Part shown: in pieces, positions 44,150 to 53,436 of the stretch | Layout of the letters: the number at the start of each line of letters is the position of its first letter | Position numbering within the stretch: position 1 is the first letter of the stretch | Origin: Gloeobacter violaceus PCC 7421 | GTDB lineage: Bacteria; Cyanobacteriota; Cyanobacteriia; Gloeobacterales; Gloeobacteraceae | Direction of reading: 5' to 3' | Length of the DNA stretch: 64,000 bases | Assembly: GCF_000011385.1 (NCBI RefSeq) | Contig: NC_005125.1 | Span: 310,001-374,000, forward strand | Translations under genes and position numbers: made by a program | The notes under the pieces: model-generated | The model's input: only the letters and a program-made list of their open reading frames with translations | Told to the model about the DNA's origin: nothing | Database searches by the model: none

Positions 44150-44923
44150 ATGGTGAGCACAGGTTCACAGGTGTACGCCATGGTTGTTTCCACAGAACCG
44201 GTCGTCTACCCGGACTGCGATGGCCTGCCCATGTCCGACAACACCGAGCAGTTTCGCTGGATCGTCTATATCAAAGAGGGACTGGAGTGGCTGTTTGTGG
44301 AGGATCCCGATGTCTTCGTAGCTGGAGATTTGCTCTGGTACCCGCTTGAAGGAGACAACAAGACCCGGCAGGCTCCCGACACTCTGGTGGTTTTCGGCCG
44401 TCCCAAGGGCAGGCGCGGCAGCTACCGGCAGTGGCTCGAAGCGGGCGTGCCCCCGCAGGTAGTCTTCGAGGTGCTCTCCCCCGGCAACACTGTCCGGGAG
44501 ATGACGCGCAAGTTCGCCTTTTACCAGCGCTTCGATGTCGAAGAGTACTACATATACGATCCCGAAGCGGGTGCACTGGATGGCTACGTGCGCCGGGGCG
44601 GGGTGCTGGAGGCGGTCGAGCCGATGGCGGGTTGGGTGAGCCCCGGGTTGGGGGTGCGCTTCGGTGTGGATGCCGAAGGCCAGTTGCAGATGTGGCGGCC
44701 GGACGGCGCGCCGTTCGAGAGCTATGTAGAAATCGCCGCCCGCGCCGAGCAGGAGCGCCAGCGCGCCGAGCAGGCCGAGCAACGCGCCGAGCAGGCCGAG
44801 CAAAGAGCGGACCAGGCCGAACAACGCGCCGAGCAGGCCGAGCAAAGAGCGGAGCAGGAGCGATTAAAAGCCGAGAGGCTTGCAGAGAAACTGCGGAAAC
44901 TAGGAATTGAGCCCCCGGCATAG
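44150..44923 (+). CDS. Uma2-family endonuclease with long coiled coil, no DUF4351 tail
   Basis: A 257-residue protein. Uma2 core (APDTLVVFGRPKGRRG, VVFEVLSPGNTVREMTRKF, YYIYDPEAG) as in the 7622 copy, then about nine AEQAEQRAEQ-type units (44744-44880) and the alternative end KLRKLGIEPPA, shared in style with 3212 and 48626. So one core carries two types of tail among paralogues. No TBDR end converges here. Confidence 0.86.
   Translation: MVSTGSQVYAMVVSTEPVVYPDCDGLPMSDNTEQFRWIVYIKEGLEWLFVEDPDVFVAGDLLWYPLEGDNKTRQAPDTLVVFGRPKGRRGSYRQWLEAGVPPQVVFEVLSPGNTVREMTRKFAFYQRFDVEEYYIYDPEAGALDGYVRRGGVLEAVEPMAGWVSPGLGVRFGVDAEGQLQMWRPDGAPFESYVEIAARAEQERQRAEQAEQRAEQAEQRADQAEQRAEQAEQRAEQERLKAERLAEKLRKLGIEPPA
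44744..44880 (+). repeat. Tandem coding repeats (GCCGAGCAG units)
   Basis: Repeats of about 21 bp (GCCGAGCAGGCCGAGCAACGC) encode AEQAEQR heptads. Shorter arrays of the same units occur at 8213-8320, 17176-17280 and 34019-34080. Copy number differs between paralogues, as expected for slippage or unequal exchange. Confidence 0.8.
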
Positions 44924-44980
44924 GACGAGGACCGGTGTGCCTGGGTGTAATCGCAACCGATACCGGCCGTCACGCGATGC

Positions 44981-46081
44981 TCAATGGGGAGCACTCCGGC
45001 TTTTTACGCGCTCAAGGCGCAGTTTGTGGAGCCGACGCAGCAAGCCCGTGGCCAGAAGCAGACTCGGTGTCAGGCCGAGCAACACATACAGGATGCGCGT
45101 CGGCAGCCCGCCAAACGAGCCGAAATGGAGTGTGGTAATGAGCGCCAAAACCTGGATACCGGGGGTCGGTTCTGCAACTTTTTGGACCGCTAGAACCCGG
45201 CCTGTGTAACCGTCGAGATCCACCGTGCTCAGTCCCTCCTCCGGAAAGGGGGCTGGGGGAATATGCTTTCTCACCTGTACGCTTCCGCCTTCGAGCAGTG
45301 CAATGGAGAGCGCCCGGCCTTCCGGCAAAGCTGCATCGGCCCGGTCCAACAGCGCTTCGAGGGGCATCGGCGGCCGGTTGGAGCCCGCTCGCGAAGTAGC
45401 TTCCGCGGGCTGGGGCGCGTAGCCGATCATCGCGAAAAATAGGCTCGGAACCAGGTGAAGCAGGATGATAAGCGCACCTGTCAAGCCAGAAATCATCAGT
45501 AATGCTGCCGAAAAAATCCCTGTGATTTTGTGGAGATCATATTGCAAAAGCGGGGAGGGAGATCGCCAGCGCACCCTAAAACCGGTGGCGGGCTTTTTCC
45601 AACCCGGCCACAGCAGCAGTCCACTTCCCCCGAGCAGCAGCAACCACAGGCCGCAGAGTCCGACTACCAGTTCGCCGGTCTCCCCCAGTAGAAGCGTGTT
45701 GTGCATCTGGTAAAGATATCCGATGGGAGTCTGGTCCCATCGCCTGGCTCCAAGCAGCTCTCCAGTGTAGGGATTGGCATGAACTTCGTAATACTCTTCG
45801 CCGCGCTTCAAGTTCATCATGTAGGGGTCGTGGGGTTGTTGCGGCAATTGAACAGATTCCAAATCGCTCTTGGGATGGGCTTGTTTGACCGTCGCAACGA
45901 CGCGGTCGAGCGGCACTTTTTGCCCCTGGGGCACCACGTGAAAAAGTGGGGCGTACAGGGCGTGATCCAGCTCTTTCCAGAAGACGATGCTGCTGCCGGT
46001 CAAACCGAGAATGGCGATGAGAATCCCCGCGAGCAATCCGGTGACGCGATGGAGGTGAAATAGCAGCCGGTGCCTTTTCAT
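44981..46081 (-). CDS. PepSY-associated membrane protein (ferric-siderophore reductase-like)
   Basis: A 366-residue membrane protein from ATG 46081; the upstream open frame overlaps the TBDR. Histidines at LLFHLHRVTGLLAG, YQMHNTLLLG, LLQYDLHKITGIFSAALL and TTLHFGSFGG border the membrane segments; GLWLLLLGGSGLLLWPGWKK is shared with the protein at 10875-11987. It starts 4 bp after the TBDR stop, the second TBDR-PepSY operon here. Reductive iron release is the likely role by family, not proven. Confidence 0.9.
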   Translation of the reverse strand: MKRHRLLFHLHRVTGLLAGILIAILGLTGSSIVFWKELDHALYAPLFHVVPQGQKVPLDRVVATVKQAHPKSDLESVQLPQQPHDPYMMNLKRGEEYYEVHANPYTGELLGARRWDQTPIGYLYQMHNTLLLGETGELVVGLCGLWLLLLGGSGLLLWPGWKKPATGFRVRWRSPSPLLQYDLHKITGIFSAALLMISGLTGALIILLHLVPSLFFAMIGYAPQPAEATSRAGSNRPPMPLEALLDRADAALPEGRALSIALLEGGSVQVRKHIPPAPFPEEGLSTVDLDGYTGRVLAVQKVAEPTPGIQVLALITTLHFGSFGGLPTRILYVLLGLTPSLLLATGLLRRLHKLRLERVKSRSAPH

Positions 46082-46085
46082 CGGA

Positions 46086-48461
46086 CTAATAATCGATGGT
46101 GTAGGCGACGTTGAGGGTGACTCCCCGCGCCGCGACGTTGAAGCGGTCGGTCGGGCCGAATCCAAAGCTCGAATAGGCCTGGCTGTACACCGGCGAGTAG
46201 AGATTGTTGAGCAGGTTCTTGATGCCGACTTCCAGCGTTCCGGAACCAAACTTGATATTGCCGATGTAGTCCACCGTCGCGTAGTCGTAGATGGGGGCAC
46301 CCTCGACGCGAAAACCGTCCACCAAGGCGTTGTACGCCCGGTCACGGTTGCCCGAGTACAGAAGCTGCAGGCGGTTGCTCCATCCCGGCGCGGTCTGGTG
46401 CTCGATATAGGCGGTGGCCTTCAGCGGCGGGACGGCAAAAGAATTCAAGGGGTAGAAGTTGCCGTCACCAAAAAAATCCTGCTCGCCCTCGGACCACCCG
46501 AAGAGGGTACCCAACCGCCACCCGGGGGCAGGCTGGTAGTCGAGGGTCGCCTCGACGCCGTAATTGCGCTGGGGCGAGCGCGAGTTCTCGTAGGTGGTCG
46601 CGCCGGTCTGAACGGTGCTGGTGCCCAGGGCCGAATAGTTGAAAAAGGCCGCGAGTGTCGCCTGCACCGAGCGCCAGCGCCCGCGAAAACCGATCTCGTA
46701 GTTGTCGACGATCTGGGGTTGCAAAGCCCGCAGCGAGTCCGACAGCACGAAGCCCGAGGGCACCCCGAATAGCGCCGAGCCAAAGTTCGGCACAGAAAAA
46801 CCCTGGGCAAAGTTGGCATATATGCTCGTCTCGGTGGTGGGCTTGTAGACGATGCCCAGGTTGAAGACGGTGGCGCTGTCGTCGAGACTGCCGCCCCGGA
46901 CCAGCCCACCGGCAAACTCTGAAAAAAAGTCCTTCGCTTCGATAGTGACGTTTTCGAATCGCAGACCGCCGCTCGCTACCCACTGCTCGCTGATGTTCCA
47001 CTGCGTTTGCAAAAACGCGCCGAGACTCGCGACGCGGTAGGCCGGCGCGATGGTCACAAGACCGCTCGTGCGCAGGATACTCTGGTTGCTCTCATCGAAG
47101 ACCTTGGAGTCGAAAAGCTCGAATATGCCGGCGCCCACCGGATCGTTTTTAAAGTCGGTTCCCCACAATATTTTGAGGTTGTCCGCCAGGGGGGTTTCCA
47201 CCTGCGCCCGGGCAGTGGTCACCTGCTCGCTTCCCTTCAAAAAGCGCAAAAACGAGTCGAAGATGCCGCCGCTGCCGTCCGGTGTAAAGCGAAAGTCGTA
47301 GGGGATGCCCACCTCGAAAGCATCGCGGTAACTGACCTGGGCGAACAATTTGCTCCCCCAGAGATTTTCGTGGGTGTAGTCGAGGGCGGCCAGAAAGTTT
47401 TGCAGCACCGGTTGGCCGTAACCGCTCTCGAGAACGACGTTGCGCGCGATGGCCCGCGATTGCTGCACGCCGCAGCAGCTGTTCACGGCGGGAGAGGCAA
47501 AACTGTTGACGTAGCGGGTGTCGGCGCTGTAGCTGGCCACCAGTTGCAGTTTCTGCTCGGGGGTGAGCTTGAAGCCGAAGCGGCCGTAGGCGCTGTAGGC
47601 GTTTTTGGTGTCGAGCGTATCGCTCAGGCTCGGAGTGCGGTTGCCCGCGGCGTCGTAGAAGTTGCCGCTGCCGCGGTAGGAAGCGGCGATGGTAAAATCT
47701 ACCGGACCCGCCTGGCTGGAGAAAAACTGCTCGACAAATTTGCCGGCACCGCCCGCTGTGTTGCTGAGGCCCAGGTCGAAACCGGCGCGGGTCGTCGCCT
47801 GGGGTTTCTCTGTGCTCCTGCGCGTCAGGATGTTGATGGTGCCGCCGGTGGCCCCGTCGCCGTAGATGGCCGTTGGTCCTCCCACCACCTCGATCTGTTC
47901 GATGGCAATCGGAGCGATGTAGCTCAATTCATAAAAACTGGCGTAGTTGCTGATCACGGGGATCCCGTCGATGAGCACCTGTGGGTCGCGCCCCCGCAGG
48001 GTGTTGCCCACCCGGTTTTCCTTAGGCGGCCCGAACCCCGGCACGGTATTGCCCAAAATATCCACAACGCTGCCGGTCAGAATCGACTGCTGCTCGATGG
48101 TCCGCCGGGGGACGACGTACACCGTGCGCGCCACATCCGACAGGCGCTCGCGGGTGCGGGTGGCGGTAACCACGACTTCTTCGAGATCCGCCTCGGACCC
48201 ATCGTCCTCGACGGTAGGCGCAGACTGGGGGGTCGGGTCGGGTTCGGCCGGTGGTCCCTGGGCGATGTGCTCGCCCAGTAAGGCGCTCGCCTCGGTGCGG
48301 AACGGCCGCAGATCCGCCTTGCGCTCGATAAGCAGCGGTGCTGCGTCCGCGGCCTCCATTCCAATCGGTAGGGCATTTACTTGAGAGTGAAATGCAGCTG
48401 AACTCATCAGTAATGACAGAGCAAATCGACCGTGGCGCCAGGCACCATTCCTGCGAATCAT
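46086..48461 (-). CDS. TonB-dependent receptor
   Basis: A 791-residue receptor from ATG 48461; a TTG five codons earlier is possible. Signal peptide (GRFALSLLMSSAAFHSQVNA), linker LIERKADLRPFRTEASALLGEHIAQ, TonB-box-like LEEVVVTATRTRERL, plug VYVVPRRTIEQQS, LRGRDPQVLIDGIPV, IEVVGGPTAIYGDGATGGTINILTRR, and barrel ending ARGVTLNVAYTIDY. It resembles the edge receptor (1-2275) and differs from the FhuA-like group. An SCCGV pair of cysteines lies in an extracellular-loop position. It is co-transcribed with the PepSY gene. Confidence 0.95.
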   Translation of the reverse strand: MIRRNGAWRHGRFALSLLMSSAAFHSQVNALPIGMEAADAAPLLIERKADLRPFRTEASALLGEHIAQGPPAEPDPTPQSAPTVEDDGSEADLEEVVVTATRTRERLSDVARTVYVVPRRTIEQQSILTGSVVDILGNTVPGFGPPKENRVGNTLRGRDPQVLIDGIPVISNYASFYELSYIAPIAIEQIEVVGGPTAIYGDGATGGTINILTRRSTEKPQATTRAGFDLGLSNTAGGAGKFVEQFFSSQAGPVDFTIAASYRGSGNFYDAAGNRTPSLSDTLDTKNAYSAYGRFGFKLTPEQKLQLVASYSADTRYVNSFASPAVNSCCGVQQSRAIARNVVLESGYGQPVLQNFLAALDYTHENLWGSKLFAQVSYRDAFEVGIPYDFRFTPDGSGGIFDSFLRFLKGSEQVTTARAQVETPLADNLKILWGTDFKNDPVGAGIFELFDSKVFDESNQSILRTSGLVTIAPAYRVASLGAFLQTQWNISEQWVASGGLRFENVTIEAKDFFSEFAGGLVRGGSLDDSATVFNLGIVYKPTTETSIYANFAQGFSVPNFGSALFGVPSGFVLSDSLRALQPQIVDNYEIGFRGRWRSVQATLAAFFNYSALGTSTVQTGATTYENSRSPQRNYGVEATLDYQPAPGWRLGTLFGWSEGEQDFFGDGNFYPLNSFAVPPLKATAYIEHQTAPGWSNRLQLLYSGNRDRAYNALVDGFRVEGAPIYDYATVDYIGNIKFGSGTLEVGIKNLLNNLYSPVYSQAYSSFGFGPTDRFNVAARGVTLNVAYTIDY

Positions 48462-48555
48462 CACCCAATGCTCCAATGTCGTGGATCGGCAGCGCTAACC
48501 GTTCCACAGTCCGCAACTGGAGAACATCTGCTTCGGAAATGCCGACCTGGACTAG

Positions 48556-48585
48556 AGCATAAGACTATTGATACTAAATGTCAAT
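48556..48585 (-). promoter_or_regulatory. Shared-type promoter/operator for the TBDR-PepSY operon
   Basis: On the minus strand TTGACA (48584-48579), 17 bp, TATGCT (48561-48556), with the near-perfect dyad ATTGACATTTAGTATCAAT. It is the best single example of the class. Confidence 0.85.
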
Positions 48586-48625
48586 TGCTGGGTTGGCCGG
48601 GCCGCCTTTAGCTCGAAAGCTTTGG

Positions 48626-49420
48626 CTAAAGACTATCCGGATCAATGCCCAGCGTCCGCAGCCGTTCAGCAAGCGTCTGAGCGCGTTTTTCTGCCTCCAG
48701 GCGCGCCTGCTGCTCCCGCCGGGCCTGCTGTTCGGCCTCCAGGCGCGTCTGTTGCTCCCGCTGGGCTTCGCGTTCGGCTACCTCGGCCCGGTAGCGCTGA
48801 TATTCCTCAGGCACCGGATAGCGCTCGCCTGCTGCGTTGAACCAAAACAGCCACTCGCGCTCCCAACCGCCCAGAGCCGCCTCCGCTCGACCGAGGCCCA
48901 GACCAATCTCAGGTAGCCAGACCGGTTCACCGACCATCCGCACATACGCCCCCCCAACCAGGTGATGCACCTCCAGCCGCTCGTGCTCCGGCTGAAAACC
49001 TTCCGGGTCGTAGACCGCGTAGTACAGCACTTCGAGGTCCTGGTATTCTTTGAGCTTTTTGGTGTACTCCCCGCGGTAGGTTTGCGAGACCACCTCCAGG
49101 ACAAAGACCGGCACGATGCCCTCTTCTTCCCAGAGCACATAGCTGGGGCGACCGCGCTTGCCGTACTTGGGCCTGAACCGGGGTACCCCCAGACTCAAGA
49201 AGCCGTCGGGGACAATCGCGGTTCCGGGCGCTTCGGTATTGGCGTAGATGCCCATGTCGATGCCGAAAAACCAGTCCGAACGATTCTGCCAGAGGAGTGC
49301 CAGGACGGCTTTGAGCACGGCGGGAACGGAGTCTTGCAGTTCGTTATCCACGGGCGTCTCATCGGAGTCGGGCAACTCCAGAGCGGTGGGCAGGTGTAGC
49401 GAGGCATCGAAGTGCACCAT
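48626..49420 (-). CDS. Uma2-family putative endonuclease with coiled coil
   Basis: About 264 residues from ATG 49420 (MVHFDASLHLPTALELPDSDETPVDN); a longer frame reaches 49474. Core: GTAIVPDGFLSLGVPRF, PVFVLEVVSQTYRGEYTKKLKEYQDLEVLYYAVYDPEG (catalytic-like region), then a charged coil REQQTRLEAEQQARREQQ and end RLRTLGIDPDSL. It belongs to the DUF820 subgroup with the GIDP tail, like 56686-57477. The convergent neighbour is absent. Confidence 0.84.
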   Translation of the reverse strand: MVHFDASLHLPTALELPDSDETPVDNELQDSVPAVLKAVLALLWQNRSDWFFGIDMGIYANTEAPGTAIVPDGFLSLGVPRFRPKYGKRGRPSYVLWEEEGIVPVFVLEVVSQTYRGEYTKKLKEYQDLEVLYYAVYDPEGFQPEHERLEVHHLVGGAYVRMVGEPVWLPEIGLGLGRAEAALGGWEREWLFWFNAAGERYPVPEEYQRYRAEVAEREAQREQQTRLEAEQQARREQQARLEAEKRAQTLAERLRTLGIDPDSL

Positions 49421-49541
49421 GGCCGTGCTGTGGGGAATGGCTGTCCCAAGGGTAGCAAACCCGGTGTGGGACAATGGGATGAAGTACGGTCACCGGCGTG
49501 GCAAACATAGCCGGCAACGTCTATCCTCCGGTGGCAATCCA

Positions 49542-50747
49542 TCAACTGCTGCGCAAGGCCGCGATCGGGTCGAGGCGGGCGGCCTGCCGCGCCGGAAAGA
49601 CGCCGAACACCAGACCGATGGTGCCTGAGACCCCAACCGCGAGCAGCACGGCGCTCCACGGAATCAGAGGCCGGATCGGGGTGAACCAGGCGAGCGGCAA
49701 CGTTGCGCCGATGCCCACGGCGATGCCCGCCAATCCGCCTGCCGCCGAAAGGAGGACAGCCTCGAACAAAAACTGGCTGAGAATGTCCCGCTGCTTGGCG
49801 CCGATCGCTTTGCGCAAACCAATTTCCTGGGTGCGCTCACCTACCGAGACGAGCATCATGTTCATGATCCCGATGCCGCCCACCAGCAGCGAAACGGCCG
49901 CCACCAGCGACAGCAGCAGCGACAGCGCGCCGCTCACCTGGTTGGCCAGGTCGATAAAGGACTTGTTGGCCGAGAGGATGATGTCCTTGCGGCCGTGCAG
50001 GCGCTCCAGCACGTTGAGCATCTGGAAACCGGCAGAGCGGATCTGAGTGGAATCGACCGCCATCGCCTCCAGGTAAGTGATGGGTGTGCCGTAGGCCGAG
50101 CGCCGCCCCACCACCCGATTGGCCATCGTCGTCACCGGCACGACGGCCGTCTCGTCCGGGTTGTCCCCGGCAAACGAACCCTTCGGCTTGAGCAGGCCCA
50201 CCACCCGAAAAGGCAAGTTGTTGATCGTCACTTCCCGGCCGATGGGCGCGGCGCGGCCGAACAGTTTGTTCGCCGTGGTCGCTCCCAGGATCACTACCTG
50301 GGACTCGCGCTGCAATTCGTCGGGCGAAAAAAGCCGCCCGCGCTCGACGGCAAAATTTTGCACCCGGGCAAAATCCGGCGTCGTGCCGCGCACGTTGGTG
50401 GCCGTCCGGCGGCTGCCTAGAAAAATCGGCAAACGCACTTCGATAATCGGAGCCACCGCGCGCACCGCCGGCACCTGGGTGCGGACGGCTTCGGCGTCGG
50501 AGAGCACCAGCTTCGAGTCCGGAAAGACGTAGCCGTCGGGATCTTCCGATTGGGTAAATACGGTGATCCGGTTGGTGCCGTAGGCCTCGAGCTTGCCGGC
50601 GATAAAATTCTGGCTGCCCTGGCCGATGCCCACCATCGCGATCACCGAGGCGTTGCCGATGACGATACCGAGCATCGTCAGGCCGCTGCGCAACTTGTTG
50701 GCGCCCAGGGTGGCGACGGCCATTCTCAAGCTTTCAATCAGCAACAT
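49542..50747 (-). CDS. MacB-type ABC permease (no ATPase domain)
   Basis: A 401-residue FtsX/MacB-type permease: first membrane helix SGLTMLGIVIGNASVIAMVGIGQGS, a large periplasmic MacB-PCD domain (residues about 45-250), and three C-terminal helices (LLLSLVAAVSLLVGGIGIMNMMLVSV, ILSQFLFEAVLLSAAGGLAGIAVGIG, LIPWSAVLLAVGVSGTIGLVFGVFPA). No nucleotide-binding domain is present, so an ATPase must come from elsewhere. It begins 3 bp after the adaptor gene. It may export a small molecule, for instance a siderophore. Confidence 0.9.
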   Translation of the reverse strand: MLLIESLRMAVATLGANKLRSGLTMLGIVIGNASVIAMVGIGQGSQNFIAGKLEAYGTNRITVFTQSEDPDGYVFPDSKLVLSDAEAVRTQVPAVRAVAPIIEVRLPIFLGSRRTATNVRGTTPDFARVQNFAVERGRLFSPDELQRESQVVILGATTANKLFGRAAPIGREVTINNLPFRVVGLLKPKGSFAGDNPDETAVVPVTTMANRVVGRRSAYGTPITYLEAMAVDSTQIRSAGFQMLNVLERLHGRKDIILSANKSFIDLANQVSGALSLLLSLVAAVSLLVGGIGIMNMMLVSVGERTQEIGLRKAIGAKQRDILSQFLFEAVLLSAAGGLAGIAVGIGATLPLAWFTPIRPLIPWSAVLLAVGVSGTIGLVFGVFPARQAARLDPIAALRSS

Positions 50748-50750
50748 CGC

Positions 50751-52079
50751 TTACCACACCAGCGTATCGACACCTTCGACGACCACCTCCGGGGGCGGTT
50801 GCAAAAAGACGCGCTCGCCGGGCCGCAGACCTTCGAGGATCTGAACTTTGCTGCCCGCCGAGGTGCCGAGGCGCACCGGCCGAAATTGGGCGCGGTTGCC
50901 GGCGGTGGGCACCAGCACCCCCGTCTGGCCGTCCTGCTTGGAGATCACCGCCGCAAGCGGGATCGTGCTCACACCCGCGAGGGTGGCGGCTGTGAAGTTC
51001 ACTTTGACGTTCAAGCCCGGGCGCAACTGCCCTTGCCCGGAAAGTAGCGTTACCTTCACGCGGATGGTGGTGACGTTCTCTTCGCGCACCGCCCGCGGCG
51101 TCACCAGCCTGACCCGCCCCTTGAACACCGCTCCCGGGTAGGCGTCGGTGCGGATCTGGACCGCCTGCCCCGGGTAGATCTGCGCGAGGCTCGCCTCGGG
51201 CACCTTCGCCTCCACCTCCAGCCCGCTCACCAACTCCACGATCGAAGTGCTGCTCGCGCCGTCGCTGGTGGAGGCGGCGGTGCTCGGGGTGACGTAGTCA
51301 CCCTGCTGGGCGAACCGGCGGCTGATCACCCCTGCAAATGGGGCGTAGACTCTCGTCTCTTCCAGCTGTGTCCGGAAGTAATCGAGCTGCGCCTGGGCCA
51401 GGGCGACTCCCGCCTCCGCCTGCCGGATTTCTTCGATGCGCGTGCCTTTGCGCAGCCGCGCTAGCACCTGAGCCTGTGCCTCCAACTGCGAGCGTTGGCC
51501 CGCGAGATTGGCCGCAGCCTCCCGTTCGCGGTTGACGTAATCGGACAGCGCATTCTGGCTGGTTGCCCCTTCGCCCGCCAACCGCCGGTAGCGCGCCAAT
51601 TCCTCACCGGTGCGCTCCAGCCGGGCCGCCCCCTGCCGCACAGCGGCTTCGGCGCTTAGCAGGCGGGCTTGCGCCTCGCGGATCTCCTCCGGACGGGCAC
51701 CCCGCCGCTTCTGCAAAAGTTCGGCCTGGGCGCGGGCGAGGGACGCCTCGGCCTGTCGCACCTGGGCCTCGGGCAGGCGGCTTTCCATCTGGGCCACCAA
51801 TTCTCCTTGCTTAACCTGTCTGCCTTCGTCCACCAGCAACCTGCCGATGCGACCTGCCTGCCTGGGGCTGAGATTGGTTTTGCGTATGGGTTGTACCAGG
51901 CCGCTGGCCTGCACCTGCTGCCCAAGATTGGTGGTGGCGACCGGGATCGTCATGGCCGCCACCTGCGCTTGCGAAAGACCGCTTTGCGCGCCGAGCACGT
52001 AGATCACGGCCGCGGCACCCGTCCCAAATATCGCCAGCCCGATCAACCAGGGCAACGGCCGCTTCCACTTGAGCAACAC
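50751..52079 (-). CDS. Membrane-fusion (HlyD/MacA-type) efflux adaptor
   Basis: A 442-residue protein starting at GTG. N-terminal membrane anchor (WLIGLAIFGTGAAAVIYVLG), barrel-sandwich hybrid halves (VQASGLVQPIRKTNLSPRQAGRI; VYAPFAGVISRRFAQQGDYV), a long coiled-coil hairpin (AEASLARAQAELLQKRR, ANLAGQRSQLEAQAQVLARL) and C-terminal beta domains. It links the permease to an outer-membrane channel. No ATPase or TolC gene is adjacent. Confidence 0.9.
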   Translation of the reverse strand: MLLKWKRPLPWLIGLAIFGTGAAAVIYVLGAQSGLSQAQVAAMTIPVATTNLGQQVQASGLVQPIRKTNLSPRQAGRIGRLLVDEGRQVKQGELVAQMESRLPEAQVRQAEASLARAQAELLQKRRGARPEEIREAQARLLSAEAAVRQGAARLERTGEELARYRRLAGEGATSQNALSDYVNREREAAANLAGQRSQLEAQAQVLARLRKGTRIEEIRQAEAGVALAQAQLDYFRTQLEETRVYAPFAGVISRRFAQQGDYVTPSTAASTSDGASSTSIVELVSGLEVEAKVPEASLAQIYPGQAVQIRTDAYPGAVFKGRVRLVTPRAVREENVTTIRVKVTLLSGQGQLRPGLNVKVNFTAATLAGVSTIPLAAVISKQDGQTGVLVPTAGNRAQFRPVRLGTSAGSKVQILEGLRPGERVFLQPPPEVVVEGVDTLVW

Positions 52080-52293
52080 AGGTGCCGTCTCCTATCGAAA
52101 CGATCCGCGCGGACAGTGGACCGAGCTACCGGTACCGCGCGAGCCCCGACTTCAGAGTATCGGGAAGCGTCCGGATTTGCCGCTGGCCGGGGACACCAAT
52201 TCGCCATGACCGGAGATAGCGAAGGGCATGACCATCGTCACCGGTTCTGGAGTTTATACTGATCGGTACTCTAGCTTGTATCACAAATTCTGC

Positions 52294-53436
52294 ATGCTGC
52301 GACTTCCCGCCCTCCCCCAGCCCTCTTTGCGGTGGACCGTCCTTTGTGCCGAATGGACGCTGCTGGCGATGATCACGGTGCTGGAACTGCTCAACAACAA
52401 CTCGCTCGCCGCCGTACCGATGATGGCGGCGCTGTTGGGATTTACCGGTATCTTTTGGGCTTTGAGCTTTTACTTTCCGCTGGAAGCGCCTGCCTGGAAG
52501 AAAAAACTGTATATTGCCGCGGAACTGATGCTGGCCTTTGCCGCCATGTGGATCGGCATCGGGTACGACACGCTCATCTACTTGATTTTGATCAAAAGTT
52601 GCCTGTTTTTGGGTCGGGGCGAGGTGATCCTGACGGTCGTGATCACGGCGGTGTTTTATTTGTTGACGACCTGGCGGCAGCAATTCGCCGACGATTCGGA
52701 GACGCTCAACATCGGGTTTGATATGTTGAACGCTTCGATTTATCACCTGGGTATCAGCACGTTCGTGATTTTGTTGGGCTTTGTGATCGTGGCGGAGCGC
52801 CGCAGCCGTGCCCGGGCGGAGGAACTGGCCGAAGAATTGGAGGGATTGGCGGCGAATCTGGAGCGCGCCCGCATCGCCCGCGACATCCACGATTCGCTCG
52901 GGCACACACTCACCGCCCTCGATGTCAAGCTCGAAGTGGCACAGGAGCTGTACTGCCGCGATCCGGACCGGGCGCGCCAGGCGGTGCATACCGCCAAGCA
53001 ATTGTCCGGCCAGTGCCTGCAGGATGTGCGGTTGGCCGTCCAGGCGATGCGCCGCCCGCCTTTGCACCTGGATGCGGCGCTGGAGGGTCTGGCCGAGCAG
53101 GTGCGCCAGAACCGGGCGCTCGCCGTCGAGGTCCACATCGACCTGCCCCAGCTGCCTTTGCAAACGAGCCACCAGCTCTACTGCATCGTGCAGGAAGGAC
53201 TGACCAACATCCAGCGCCACGCCCGCGCCGCCCGGGTGAGCCTGCGCGCTTGCCACACCCCGCAGAGCGTCACCCTCGAGCTATGGGACGACGGACAGGG
53301 ATTCGACCCGCAGGCGACCCACGGCGGCTTCGGCTTGCGGGGGATGCACGAGCGGATGCAAGTGCTCGGCGGCTCCCTCGCCATCGCAAGCGCCCCCGGT
53401 CGGGGGACGCGCATCCGGTTGAGCGTCCCCCGATGA
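52294..53436 (+). CDS. Sensor histidine kinase (NarL-type, HisKA_3)
   Basis: About 380 residues from MLRLPALPQ; the frame starts at 52228. The membrane sensor has five or six helices (residues 15-175). The dimerisation/phosphoacceptor site is ERARIARDIHDSLGHTLTALDVKLEV (His in DIHDSLGH). The ATPase domain has IVQEGLTNIQRHA (N box), LELWDDGQGFDP (G1) and GFGLRGMHERM (G2). The stop overlaps the regulator start (ATGA). The signal is unknown; adjacent TBDR and efflux genes are possible targets. Confidence 0.92.
   Translation: MLRLPALPQPSLRWTVLCAEWTLLAMITVLELLNNNSLAAVPMMAALLGFTGIFWALSFYFPLEAPAWKKKLYIAAELMLAFAAMWIGIGYDTLIYLILIKSCLFLGRGEVILTVVITAVFYLLTTWRQQFADDSETLNIGFDMLNASIYHLGISTFVILLGFVIVAERRSRARAEELAEELEGLAANLERARIARDIHDSLGHTLTALDVKLEVAQELYCRDPDRARQAVHTAKQLSGQCLQDVRLAVQAMRRPPLHLDAALEGLAEQVRQNRALAVEVHIDLPQLPLQTSHQLYCIVQEGLTNIQRHARAARVSLRACHTPQSVTLELWDDGQGFDPQATHGGFGLRGMHERMQVLGGSLAIASAPGRGTRIRLSVPR

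Noticed and set aside
44744-44880. Possible CRISPR array from the tandem repeats
   Set aside because: Repeats are contiguous, in frame and code for heptad helix; no unique spacers and no cas genes. No CRISPR array was seen anywhere in the window.
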